Shown piece by piece: positions 7,385 to 15,205 of a DNA stretch of 64,000 nucleotides. Position numbers and translations under genes: made by a program. Position 1 is the stretch's first letter, and the number at the start of each line of letters is the position of its first letter. This stretch comes from Sphingobium scionense (lineage in GTDB: Bacteria; Pseudomonadota; Alphaproteobacteria; Sphingomonadales; Sphingomonadaceae). Where the stretch lies: NCBI RefSeq assembly GCF_014197035.1, contig NZ_JACIEU010000013.1, positions 1-64,000 of the forward strand. Direction: 5' to 3'. The notes beneath the pieces are model-generated. The model made no database searches, was not told where the DNA came from, and was given only the letters and a program-made list of their open reading frames with translations.

Positions 7385-9798
7385 AGTTCACCCTGAGCTG
7401 GCTCAAGACGCACCTCAAGACCGACGCGGACCTGGCCACCATCCTCAAGACGCTGAACGCCATCGGGCTGGAAGTCGAGGATGTGGAAAACCCGGCGGAG
7501 AAGCTGGGCGCGTTCAAGATCGCCAAGGTGCTGACCGCCGAGCGTCACCCGCAGGCCGACAAGCTGCAGGTGCTGAGCGTCGACCATGGCGACGGCACGC
7601 CTTTGCAGGTCGTGTGCGGCGCGCCCAATGCCCGCGCCGGCCTGATCGGCGTGTTCGGGGTCGAGGGCGCAGTCGTGCCGGTCAACGGCATGGTGCTCAA
7701 GAAGACCGCCATTCGCGGCGTCGAATCCAACGGCATGATGTGCTCCACCCGCGAACTGGAACTGGGCGACGATCATGACGGCATCATCGAACTGGCCGCC
7801 GACGCGCCGGTGGGTGAGGTCTATGCGAACTGGGCCGGCCTCAACGATCCGGTCATCGACGTGTCGATCACGCCGAACCGCCAGGATTGCATGGGCGTGC
7901 GCGGCATCGCCCGCGATCTGGCGGCGGCGGGCCTTGGCACGCTCAACGCCATCATCGTGCCGGAGATTGCCGGCGTGGGTCCGGGTCCGGACGTGCGCAC
8001 CGACGATGTCGACGGCTGCCCCGCCTTCTTCGCCCGTTCGGTCAAGGGCGTGACCAACGGCGCCTCGCCCGAATGGATGGCGCGCAGGCTCAAGGCAATC
8101 GGCCAGAAGCCGATCAGCGCGCTGGTGGACATCACCAACTACATCATGATCGACCTGGGCCGGCCGCTGCATGTCTATGACATGGCGACGCTCAAGGGCG
8201 GGCTGGTCGCGAGGCTGGGCAAGGCCGGCGAACAGGTGCTGGCGCTCAATGGCAAGACCTATGCCATCGACGAGACGATGACCGTCATCGCCGACGACGA
8301 AGCCGTGCATGACATTGGCGGCATCATGGGCGGCGAACATTCGGGCGCGCAGGACGGCACGACCGATGTGCTGATCGAATGCGCCTATTTCACGCCCGAG
8401 CGGATCGCGGTGACCGGCCAGAAGCTGGCCCTGACCAGCGACGCGCGCGGCCGGTTCGAGCGTGGCGTCGATCCCGCCTTCCTGGACGATGGCCTGTCGA
8501 TCGCGACCAGCCTGGTCATGACCCTGTGCGGCGGCACCGCGTCGGAAGCGACCCGCGCCGGCACCCCGCCCGCCACGCCCAGGACGGTTTCCTATGCGCC
8601 CGACCAGTGCCTGGCGCTGGCCGGCGTCGATGTGCCGCAGGATGTGCAGAAGCGCATCCTGGAAAGCCTGGGCTTCGGCGTCAGCGGCGACGCCGGCGGC
8701 ATCGAATATCAGGATGGCGTGCCGGTAAGCGTGCCGGGCCACTGGACGATCAGCGTGCCGACCTGGCGCCGCGACGTCGATGGCTGGCCCGATATTGTCG
8801 AGGAAGTGGTGCGCATCGTCGGCCTGGACCATGTGCCGTCCACCCCGCTGCCGCGTGTGCCGGGCGTCGCCCGCCCGACCGCCACGGCCGAGCAGCTGGT
8901 CGAGCGCCGCGTGCGCCGCACCGCCGCCGCGCGGGGCCTCGCTGAAGCGATCAACTGGTCCTTCATTTCCGAGAAGGAAGCCGCGAGCGTTGGCGGTGGC
9001 GACTGGACGCTGGCCAATCCGATCTCCGAAGACCTCAAGGTCATGCGGCCTTCACTGCTGCCCGGCCTGCTGTCGGCGACCAAGCGCAATGTCGATCGCA
9101 GCGCGACGTCGATCCGGCTGTTTGAACTCGGCCGGCGCTATTTCAAGCAGGGCGAGCGGGCCACCGTCGGCTTCGTGCTGGCCGGCGAGAAGACTCCGCG
9201 CGGCTGGCAGAGCGGCAAGGCCCAGCCCTTCGACGCGTTCGACGCCAAGGGCGAAGTGATCGCGCTGCTGGCGGCGGCCGGCGCGCCGGTCGGCAATCTG
9301 CAAAGCATGGGCGAAGCATCGGCTGCCTATCATCCGGGCCAGTCGGGCACGCTGCGCCTCGGCCCCAAGGTGGTGCTGGCCGAATATGGCGTGCTGCATC
9401 CCAGCCTTGCCAAGCAGTTCGGCCTGTCCGGCACGGTGGTTGCGGGCGAGATCTTCCTCGATGCGATTCCGGCCAAGCGCAAGAGCGGCTTCATGCGCGC
9501 GCCTTATGCGCCGCCGGCCTTGCAGGCGGTGAAGCGCGACTTCGCCTTCCTGGTGCCCGAAGCGGTCGAGGCCGATGCGCTGGTGCGCGCGGTCAAGGGC
9601 GCGGACAAGAAGGCGATCGTCGACGCGCGCCTGTTCGACGTCTTCACCGGCCCCGGCGTCGATGAAGGGCACAAGTCGCTGGCGGTAGAGATCACGCTGC
9701 AGCCGGGCGAAAAGAGCTTCGCCCAGGAAGAGCTGGACGCGATCAGCGCCGCCGTGGTCAAGGCCGCCCAGAAGCTGGGCGCGAGCCTGCGCGGCTAA
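7381..9798 (+). CDS. pheT: Phenylalanine--tRNA ligase beta subunit
   Basis: 805 residues. Order of domains: N-terminal tRNA-binding (EMAP-like) domain with [21 protein letters not shown], the B3/B4 editing module with [21 protein letters not shown], the B5 domain, a degenerate class II core and a C-terminal FDX-ACB anticodon-binding domain ([20 protein letters not shown]). Start is ATG 7381, overlapping the pheS stop; the frame stays open upstream but that part is the pheS shadow. It edits mischarged Tyr-tRNA-Phe and positions the tRNA. Confidence 0.98.
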   Translation: MKFTLSWLKTHLKTDADLATILKTLNAIGLEVEDVENPAEKLGAFKIAKVLTAERHPQADKLQVLSVDHGDGTPLQVVCGAPNARAGLIGVFGVEGAVVPVNGMVLKKTAIRGVESNGMMCSTRELELGDDHDGIIELAADAPVGEVYANWAGLNDPVIDVSITPNRQDCMGVRGIARDLAAAGLGTLNAIIVPEIAGVGPGPDVRTDDVDGCPAFFARSVKGVTNGASPEWMARRLKAIGQKPISALVDITNYIMIDLGRPLHVYDMATLKGGLVARLGKAGEQVLALNGKTYAIDETMTVIADDEAVHDIGGIMGGEHSGAQDGTTDVLIECAYFTPERIAVTGQKLALTSDARGRFERGVDPAFLDDGLSIATSLVMTLCGGTASEATRAGTPPATPRTVSYAPDQCLALAGVDVPQDVQKRILESLGFGVSGDAGGIEYQDGVPVSVPGHWTISVPTWRRDVDGWPDIVEEVVRIVGLDHVPSTPLPRVPGVARPTATAEQLVERRVRRTAAARGLAEAINWSFISEKEAASVGGGDWTLANPISEDLKVMRPSLLPGLLSATKRNVDRSATSIRLFELGRRYFKQGERATVGFVLAGEKTPRGWQSGKAQPFDAFDAKGEVIALLAAAGAPVGNLQSMGEASAAYHPGQSGTLRLGPKVVLAEYGVLHPSLAKQFGLSGTVVAGEIFLDAIPAKRKSGFMRAPYAPPALQAVKRDFAFLVPEAVEADALVRAVKGADKKAIVDARLFDVFTGPGVDEGHKSLAVEITLQPGEKSFAQEELDAISAAVVKAAQKLGASLRG

Positions 9799-9815
9799 AG
9801 CAGGAAAGGCCGGCG

Positions 9816-10520
9816 ATGGACGGGAAGGCTGAACGATTTCAGGCCCGCCTCGCCGGCCTCTTCTACATCGGCACCATTGGCTGCGGCATGTTTGCCGAGG
9901 CGGTGGTGCGCGCGGCCCTGATCGTGCCGGGCAACGGGCGCGAGACGATGCGCAACATCGCCGACTATCCCTGGCTCTATCGGGCCGGTGGGGTCAGCGA
10001 TGTCGCCATGCTCTGCTGCTATCTGGCGGTCACGGCCCTGCTCTATGGCCTGTTCGCGCCGACCGGGCGGGTGCTGGCGCGCACCGCCGCCCTGTTCAGC
10101 CTGACCGGCATTGCCGTGCTGGCAGGCAACAGCCTGCTCCATCTGCTGCCGCTTGCGCTGATCGATGGTGCGCCGCATCCCGGCATCCCGATGGCGGAGG
10201 TGCAGTCGCTGGTGCGGATCAGCCTCAGCCTCCACAATGACCTCTATGGCATCAGCCTCATCTTCTTCGGCATCTATTGCCTGCTGACCGGCTGGCTGGC
10301 GATCCGATCGCGCCGATTGCCGGTGGCGGTCGGCGCGCTGCTGATGGCGGGGGGCGCGGTCCATCTGGTCGCGCGCAGCCTGGCACTGCTGTCGCCGGCG
10401 ATCGGCGAGGCAATCCCCGGCCAGCTCGATTTCGTGCCGCTGCTGGGCGAAGGCGCCTTCGCCATCTGGCTGCTGCTGTTTGGGGCGCCGCGCCCGGCGC
10501 CGCCGGAGATCAGCCCGTAA
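9816..10520 (+). CDS. DUF4386 family membrane protein
   Basis: 234 residues with about six hydrophobic segments. The N-terminus RLAGLFYIGTIGCGMFAE and the mid-region SLSLHNDLYGISLIFFGIYCLLTGWL are typical of the DUF4386 family, whose function is unknown. It starts 17 bp after pheT and may be read through from it. Its 3' end overlaps the convergent gene at 10510-11004 by 11 bp. Confidence 0.75.
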   Translation: MDGKAERFQARLAGLFYIGTIGCGMFAEAVVRAALIVPGNGRETMRNIADYPWLYRAGGVSDVAMLCCYLAVTALLYGLFAPTGRVLARTAALFSLTGIAVLAGNSLLHLLPLALIDGAPHPGIPMAEVQSLVRISLSLHNDLYGISLIFFGIYCLLTGWLAIRSRRLPVAVGALLMAGGAVHLVARSLALLSPAIGEAIPGQLDFVPLLGEGAFAIWLLLFGAPRPAPPEISP

Positions 10521-11004
10521 TCTTGCAGCCCTTGGCCGATGCCATGCCGCGCAGATAGCCGCGCCGGGCAAGACCAGCGGCGATGGCGGCGCGCAGGCGA
10601 CGTTCGGCCGGGGCGGCGCCGCTGATTTCCCGCACCACGCCGCGGAACGGGATCAGCGAATTGACCAGCGACTTGCCCACACCCTCGGCGATCTTGCTGG
10701 TGCGATCCTCATTGGCTTCGCGGCCGATGGTGAAATCGGGGCCAAGCACCTTGTTGAGCGCCGCCATGTCGCCGTTCAGCGCCTTGCAGGTCTTGCCCGA
10801 TGGCGCGGCATAGGGATTTTCCTCCGCCGCAACGAGGATCGGCGGCACCTGCGTCTTTTCGATGCCGACATCGCGGGCCGGCTGGGATGCGATTTCGCCC
10901 GCCTTGTCGAGCGTGTCGTCCCTCTTCTTGCCCTGTTCCTGGGCGAGCGCCGACGTGCCGAGCAGCAGCAGGATCGTGGCGGTCGATACGGCAATTTTCA
11001 TCAT
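10510..11004 (-). CDS. Secreted hypothetical protein
   Basis: 164 residues from the Met at 11004 (a second Met follows directly). The start is set by a clear signal peptide, KIAVSTATILLLLGTSALAQ, with cleavage expected after ALA. The mature part is short and charged and contains KTCKALNGDMAALNKVLGPDF and LINSL-like helix-forming segments; a single Cys pair (in KTCKAL and KGCKI) could form a disulfide. The 3' region RLRAAIAAGLARRGYLRG is basic. I recognise the layout from sphingomonad genomes but no function is known. Confidence 0.6.
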   Translation of the reverse strand: MMKIAVSTATILLLLGTSALAQEQGKKRDDTLDKAGEIASQPARDVGIEKTQVPPILVAAEENPYAAPSGKTCKALNGDMAALNKVLGPDFTIGREANEDRTSKIAEGVGKSLVNSLIPFRGVVREISGAAPAERRLRAAIAAGLARRGYLRGMASAKGCKITG

Positions 11005-11107
11005 TGGTCCTCCCGCTGGCTCAACCCGCCAGCCCCCATGTCGGTTCCGCAACGTAACGATTGCGCGGCGGGCGAGACAGTCGCGATTTGCCGCACCGGA
11101 CCTTGGA

Positions 11108-11173
11108 ATAGAGCCTGTTTCACGTCATCTGTGGAAGCCCAAGGCGCTTCCACAGATGACGATCCGGCTCTAT
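11108..11173. repeat. 66-bp nested perfect palindrome
   Basis: Core arms GTCATCTGTGGAAGC and GCTTCCACAGATGAC are perfect 15-bp inverted copies around a 7-nt loop (11124-11160). Outer arms ATAGAGCC (11108-11115) and GGCTCTAT (11166-11173) are also perfect. It lies between two divergent genes. There is no T tract on either side, so a simple terminator is unlikely. It may be a protein-binding dyad or a miniature inverted-repeat element. Confidence 0.75.
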
Positions 11174-11201
11174 GGCGCTGGTCAAACAGGAGTGTTTCGC
11201 C

Positions 11202-12083
11202 ATGAACGACCGCATCGCCATCGCCTCCGACAATCTGTCCGCCAGCATATCGCCGCTGGGCGCCGAACTCTGGTCGCTGACCGATGCGCGAGGGCGCGAA
11301 CTGATGACGGATGCCGACCCGCAATGGTGGACCGGCCATGCGCCCCTGCTCTTCCCGTTCGTCGGCCGATCGCGCGGCGATATCTATCGGCTGAACGATG
11401 TCGACTATCCGATCGGCCAGCATGGCTTTGCCCGGACCAGCCCCTTCACCCTGGTCCATCGCAACGAGGAAGCCGCCCTGTTCCGGCTGGAGGCGGATCG
11501 GGAGACGCGCACCGTCTATCCGTTCGACTTCCGGCTCGACATGGGCTTCGTGCTGGAGGGGCCGAGCCTGCGCATGACCGCCACCGTCATGAACCGGGGC
11601 GAGACGGCGATGCCCTTCTGCTTTGGCTATCACCCCGCCTTCGCCTGGCCTTTGCCCTATGGCGGCAGCGTCGAGGACCATCGCATCCGCTTCGAGCAGG
11701 CCGAACCCGCGCCGATCCGCAAGGTCGGCAGTGAGCCGGGGCTGATCGCGCTGGACAGCGTGCCCTCCCCGGTCGAGGGGAAGGAACTGGCGCCGACCCA
11801 TGCCATGTTCGCCGGCGATGCGCTGATCTGGGACGATCTCAACAGCCGATCGCTGAGCTGGGGCGTGCCCGGCAAGCCGCACCTGAAGATCGATTTCCCC
11901 GATACGCCCTGGCTCGGCCTGTGGCAGAAGCCGGGCGCCCATTATCTGTGCGTCGAACCCTGGGCCGGCATGGCCGACCCGGTCGGCTTCACCGGCGATG
12001 TCTGGGACAAGCAGGGTGTCATGACCCTGCTGCCGGGCGATGCGCGCAGCTTCCGCATGGACGTGACGCTGGTGGACGTGTAA
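11202..12083 (+). CDS. Aldose 1-epimerase family protein
   Basis: 293 residues with the galactose-mutarotase-like beta-sandwich. Diagnostic segments are HAPLLFPFVGRSRGDIYRL, YPIGQHGFARTSPF and CFGYHPAFAWPL, which carries the conserved His used in ring opening, and a C-terminal CVEPWAGMADP with the catalytic Glu. This is the LACX/YeaD-like branch. Start at ATG 11202 is preferred because CAGGAG lies eight bases upstream; an earlier ATG at 11172 is inside the palindrome. Monocistronic. Confidence 0.85.
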   Translation: MNDRIAIASDNLSASISPLGAELWSLTDARGRELMTDADPQWWTGHAPLLFPFVGRSRGDIYRLNDVDYPIGQHGFARTSPFTLVHRNEEAALFRLEADRETRTVYPFDFRLDMGFVLEGPSLRMTATVMNRGETAMPFCFGYHPAFAWPLPYGGSVEDHRIRFEQAEPAPIRKVGSEPGLIALDSVPSPVEGKELAPTHAMFAGDALIWDDLNSRSLSWGVPGKPHLKIDFPDTPWLGLWQKPGAHYLCVEPWAGMADPVGFTGDVWDKQGVMTLLPGDARSFRMDVTLVDV

Positions 12084-12099
12084 CGGGCGTTCCCAAGTT

Positions 12100-12212
12100 C
12101 CGTTCAGCCCTTCGACAAGCTCAGGAGAGCGAAGTCGAAGCCCTCCACTGAGCGCAGCGAAGTGTCTCGCCTCCGCTCGGCAAGGCCCTTCGACTTCGCT
12201 CAGGGCGAACGG
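12100..12212. repeat. CCGTTCG...CGAACGG extragenic palindrome, copy 2
   Basis: 113-bp element from CCGTTCAGCCCTTCGACAAG to CGAACGG, with two inverted GCGAAGTCGAAG / CTTCGACTTCGC blocks. It fills almost the entire gap between the epimerase gene and prfC, so any prfC promoter must lie in or next to it. Confidence 0.7.
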
Positions 12213-12244
12213 GTTATTTTACTCGGACCCCAGAAAACAGCATC

Positions 12245-13822
12245 ATGAGCATCCCATCCCGCCGCACCTTCGCGATCATTTCCCACCCGGACGCCGGTAA
12301 GACCACGCTGACCGAAAAGCTGCTGCTGGAAGGCGGCGCGATTCACCTGGCCGGCGAGGTCAAGGCGCGCGGCGCGAACCGGCGCGCGCGGTCGGACTGG
12401 ATGAAGATCGAACAGCAGCGCGGCATCTCCGTCACGTCCTCGGTCATGACGTTCGAGCGGACGCGCGATGGCGAGACCATCACCTTCAACCTGCTCGACA
12501 CGCCGGGCCACGAGGATTTCAGCGAAGATACCTATCGCACCCTGACCGCGGTGGACTCGGCGGTGATGGTGATCGACGCGGCCAAGGGCATCGAGCCGCA
12601 GACACGCAAGCTGTTCGAGGTCTGCCGCCTACGCAACGTGCCGATCATCACCTTCGTCAACAAGGTCGACCGCGAGGGCCGCGAACTGTTCGGCCTGCTG
12701 GACGAGGTGGCGGACCAGTTGCAGCTCGACGTCTGCCCGATGAGCTGGCCGGTCGGCATGGGCGGCGAGTTCGAGGGTATCTACGACTTCGCCACCAACC
12801 GGCTGATGCAGCCCACTGGCCCGTCCAAGGAATTTGACGGCACCCGCCACCAGTTCAGCGGCCTGGATGATCCCAAGCTGGCCGATTATCTGTCCGAGCG
12901 GGGCCTGGCAAAGCTGCGCGAGGAGGCCGAGCTGGCCCAGGGCGGCTATGCCGAGTTCGACCTGGAACGCTATCGCCATGGCGACCTGACCCCGGTCTAT
13001 TTCGGGTCGGCGCTCAAGCTGTTCGGCGTGACCGAGCTGATCGACGCGCTGTCGGCGCATGCGCCGCCGCCGCGCGCCCAGCCGGCCGAGCCGGCCCCGG
13101 TCGAGCCCGAGGGCAGCGAAGTCACCGGCTTCATCTTCAAGGTGCAGGCCAACATGGACCCGATGCACCGCGACCGCATCGCCTTCATGCGGCTGGTGTC
13201 TGGCAAGTTCCGCCGCGGCATGAAGCTGACTCCGTCGGGCAGCGGCAAGGCGCTGGCCGTCCACTCGCCGATCCTGTTCTTCGCGCAGGACCGCGAACTG
13301 GCGGACGAGGCCTTCCCCGGCGACATCATCGGCATTCCCAATCATGGCGCGCTGCGCGTGGGCGACACGCTGAGCGAGAAGCCGGGCCTGCGCTTCACCG
13401 GCCTGCCCAATTTCGCGCCGGAAATCCTGCGCCGCGTTGCGCTGAAAGACCCGACCAAGACAAAGCAGCTGCGCAAGGCGCTGGACGACCTGTCCGAAGA
13501 AGGCGTCATCCAGGTCTTCTATCCCGAGATCGGCAGCAACTGGATCGTCGGCGTGGTCGGCCAGCTGCAGCTGGAAGTGCTGATCAGCCGGCTGGAGGCG
13601 GAATATAAGGTCGCGGCGGGGCTGGAGCAGTCGCCGTTCGACACCGCCCGCTGGATCAGCGGCGACGATCAGGCGATCAAGGATCTGGTCGCCTATAATG
13701 GCGCCAACATGGCCAAGGACCGCGACGGCAATCTGGTGTTCATGGCGCGCAGCGCCTGGGACATCGGCTATCAGCAGGAACGCCATCCCAAGGTGAAGTT
13801 CAGCGCCACCAAGGAGCGCTAA
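12245..13822 (+). CDS. prfC: Peptide chain release factor 3
   Basis: 525 residues, the normal RF3 length. GTPase motifs are complete: SHPDAGKTTLTEK (P-loop), the switch I region RGISVTSSVMTFE, DTPGHEDFSEDTYRTL (G3) and NKVDREGRE (G4). RF3 uses GTP to eject RF1/RF2 from the ribosome after termination. The start ATG 12245 begins SIPSRRTFAIISHPDAGKT. It converges on the MFS gene across a hairpin. Confidence 0.97.
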   Translation: MSIPSRRTFAIISHPDAGKTTLTEKLLLEGGAIHLAGEVKARGANRRARSDWMKIEQQRGISVTSSVMTFERTRDGETITFNLLDTPGHEDFSEDTYRTLTAVDSAVMVIDAAKGIEPQTRKLFEVCRLRNVPIITFVNKVDREGRELFGLLDEVADQLQLDVCPMSWPVGMGGEFEGIYDFATNRLMQPTGPSKEFDGTRHQFSGLDDPKLADYLSERGLAKLREEAELAQGGYAEFDLERYRHGDLTPVYFGSALKLFGVTELIDALSAHAPPPRAQPAEPAPVEPEGSEVTGFIFKVQANMDPMHRDRIAFMRLVSGKFRRGMKLTPSGSGKALAVHSPILFFAQDRELADEAFPGDIIGIPNHGALRVGDTLSEKPGLRFTGLPNFAPEILRRVALKDPTKTKQLRKALDDLSEEGVIQVFYPEIGSNWIVGVVGQLQLEVLISRLEAEYKVAAGLEQSPFDTARWISGDDQAIKDLVAYNGANMAKDRDGNLVFMARSAWDIGYQQERHPKVKFSATKER

Positions 13823-13833
13823 GCCGACAGCGA

Positions 13834-13860
13834 AGGTGACAGGGCAACGCCCTGTCACTT
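13834..13860. terminator. Hairpin between convergent prfC and MFS genes
   Basis: Perfect 10-bp stem GTGACAGGGC / GCCCTGTCAC with a 3-nt loop (13836-13858). No T tract follows on either strand, so it may act as a bidirectional processing or roadblock structure rather than a classic intrinsic terminator. Confidence 0.55.
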
Positions 13861-13866
13861 CAAGCG

Positions 13867-15114
13867 TCAGGCCGTCACCCAATCCTTGCGCAGCGCCTTG
13901 CCGGCGAGTGCCATGAACAGGCCGGCGAGCAGGTAGAAGCCGAGCGCAGCGACGATGGCGTAGCGTAGCGCCTCATTGCCATAGGTCGGCGTCAGCGCGT
14001 CGGACAAAGCGCCGACGCTCCAGCTGCCAAGGCCCAAGCCGACAAGATTGTTGATCAGCAGGAAGGTCGCCGAGGCGCTGGCGCGCATATGCGGCGGCAC
14101 CAGATGCTGCACGGCGGTCAGCACCGGCCCCAGCCAGACATAGACCAAAGCCTGCGGGATCAGGAACAAAGCGAAGGCAAAGCCGACGCTGGACGAGAGC
14201 ACCCCGACCACGAACAAAGGCATGCCGATCACATAGCTGATCGCCGGCACCCAGGCGAACCAGGCCTTGTCGCGATTGCCCATGGCGTCGCCCAGGAAGC
14301 CGCCCAGCAACACGCCCGCGACCCCGCCCAGCAACAGCAGACCACCGAGGAACTGGCCGGCGCCCAGCAGGTCGAGGCCGAAGCTGCGCATCAACAGGCT
14401 GGGCAGCCAGAAGGCGACACCATAGCCGCACATCGAGCTGCTCGCGGCGCCCAGCGCCAGGAACCAGAAGCTGCGCTTGGCCGCGAGGATGCCGAACACC
14501 GCGCTGACCGGCACGGGCGTGCCCGACTGGACCGGTCCGGCGGGTTCGCGCACCACCAGGCGGAAGAGCGGCGCGATGAGGATGCCCATGATGCCGACCG
14601 CGATGAAGGCGGTGCGCCACTCGACGGTCTGGGCGATATAGCCGCCCAGCAGCACACCGCCGGCCGAGCCGAGCGGAATGCCGAGCGAATAGATGGAGAG
14701 TGCGCGCGCGCGCTGATGCGCCGGGAAATAGTCGGAGATGACGGCATAGGAGGGGGCGACGCCGCCCGCCTCCCCCACGCCGACGCCGATGCGGAACAGG
14801 AACATCTGCATGAAATTGCCGGCCATGCCGCAGAGCGCAGTGAAGCCGCTCCACACCGCCAGACTGACGGTGATGACCCAGGTACGGCTGGTCCGGTCAG
14901 CCAGCAGCGCCAGCGGGATCGCCAGGGTCGAATATAGCAGCGCGAAGGCGATGCCGCCGAGCGCGCCGAGCTGGGTATCGGTCAGCCCCAGCTCCGCCTT
15001 GATCGGCCCGGCGAGGATGCCCAGGATCTGCCGGTCGAGGAAGTTGAAGGTATAGACCAGCAGCAGCATCGCCAGCACGACACCGCGATAGGCGGGAGAG
15101 GTTTCCGTTTTCAT
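13867..15114 (-). CDS. Spinster-type MFS transporter
   Basis: 415 residues, twelve predicted membrane segments. The N-terminus (YTFNFLDRQILGILAGPIK) and LGLTDTQLGALGGIAFALLY are typical of the Spinster-like MFS group abundant in sphingomonads. ADRTSRTWVI is the cytoplasmic loop 2-3 motif and RIGVGVGEAGGVAPSY follows in helix 4. I take the ATG at 15114, which has GGA eight bases upstream, over a GTG at 15120. It lies downstream of the TonB receptor on the same strand, separated by a repeat, so the receptor and this pump probably move the same compound across the two membranes. Confidence 0.85.
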   Translation of the reverse strand: MKTETSPAYRGVVLAMLLLVYTFNFLDRQILGILAGPIKAELGLTDTQLGALGGIAFALLYSTLAIPLALLADRTSRTWVITVSLAVWSGFTALCGMAGNFMQMFLFRIGVGVGEAGGVAPSYAVISDYFPAHQRARALSIYSLGIPLGSAGGVLLGGYIAQTVEWRTAFIAVGIMGILIAPLFRLVVREPAGPVQSGTPVPVSAVFGILAAKRSFWFLALGAASSSMCGYGVAFWLPSLLMRSFGLDLLGAGQFLGGLLLLGGVAGVLLGGFLGDAMGNRDKAWFAWVPAISYVIGMPLFVVGVLSSSVGFAFALFLIPQALVYVWLGPVLTAVQHLVPPHMRASASATFLLINNLVGLGLGSWSVGALSDALTPTYGNEALRYAIVAALGFYLLAGLFMALAGKALRKDWVTA

Positions 15115-15131
15115 AGGCACGTCCTAACCGT

Positions 15132-15186
15132 CCGTTCGTTTCGAGCGAAGTCGAGAAACGCTTCTCGACACGCTCGAAGCGAACGG
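15132..15186. repeat. CCGTTCG...CGAACGG extragenic palindrome, copy 3
   Basis: A compact 55-bp version. Three successive inverted pairs can be read: CCGTTCG/CGAACGG, CGAGCG/CGCTCG and TCGAGAA/TTCTCGA around a short loop. It separates the TonB receptor gene from the MFS gene and could stabilise or attenuate the shared transcript. Confidence 0.75.
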
Positions 15187-15205
15187 GCCTTGGGCGCTAT
15201 AGGGA

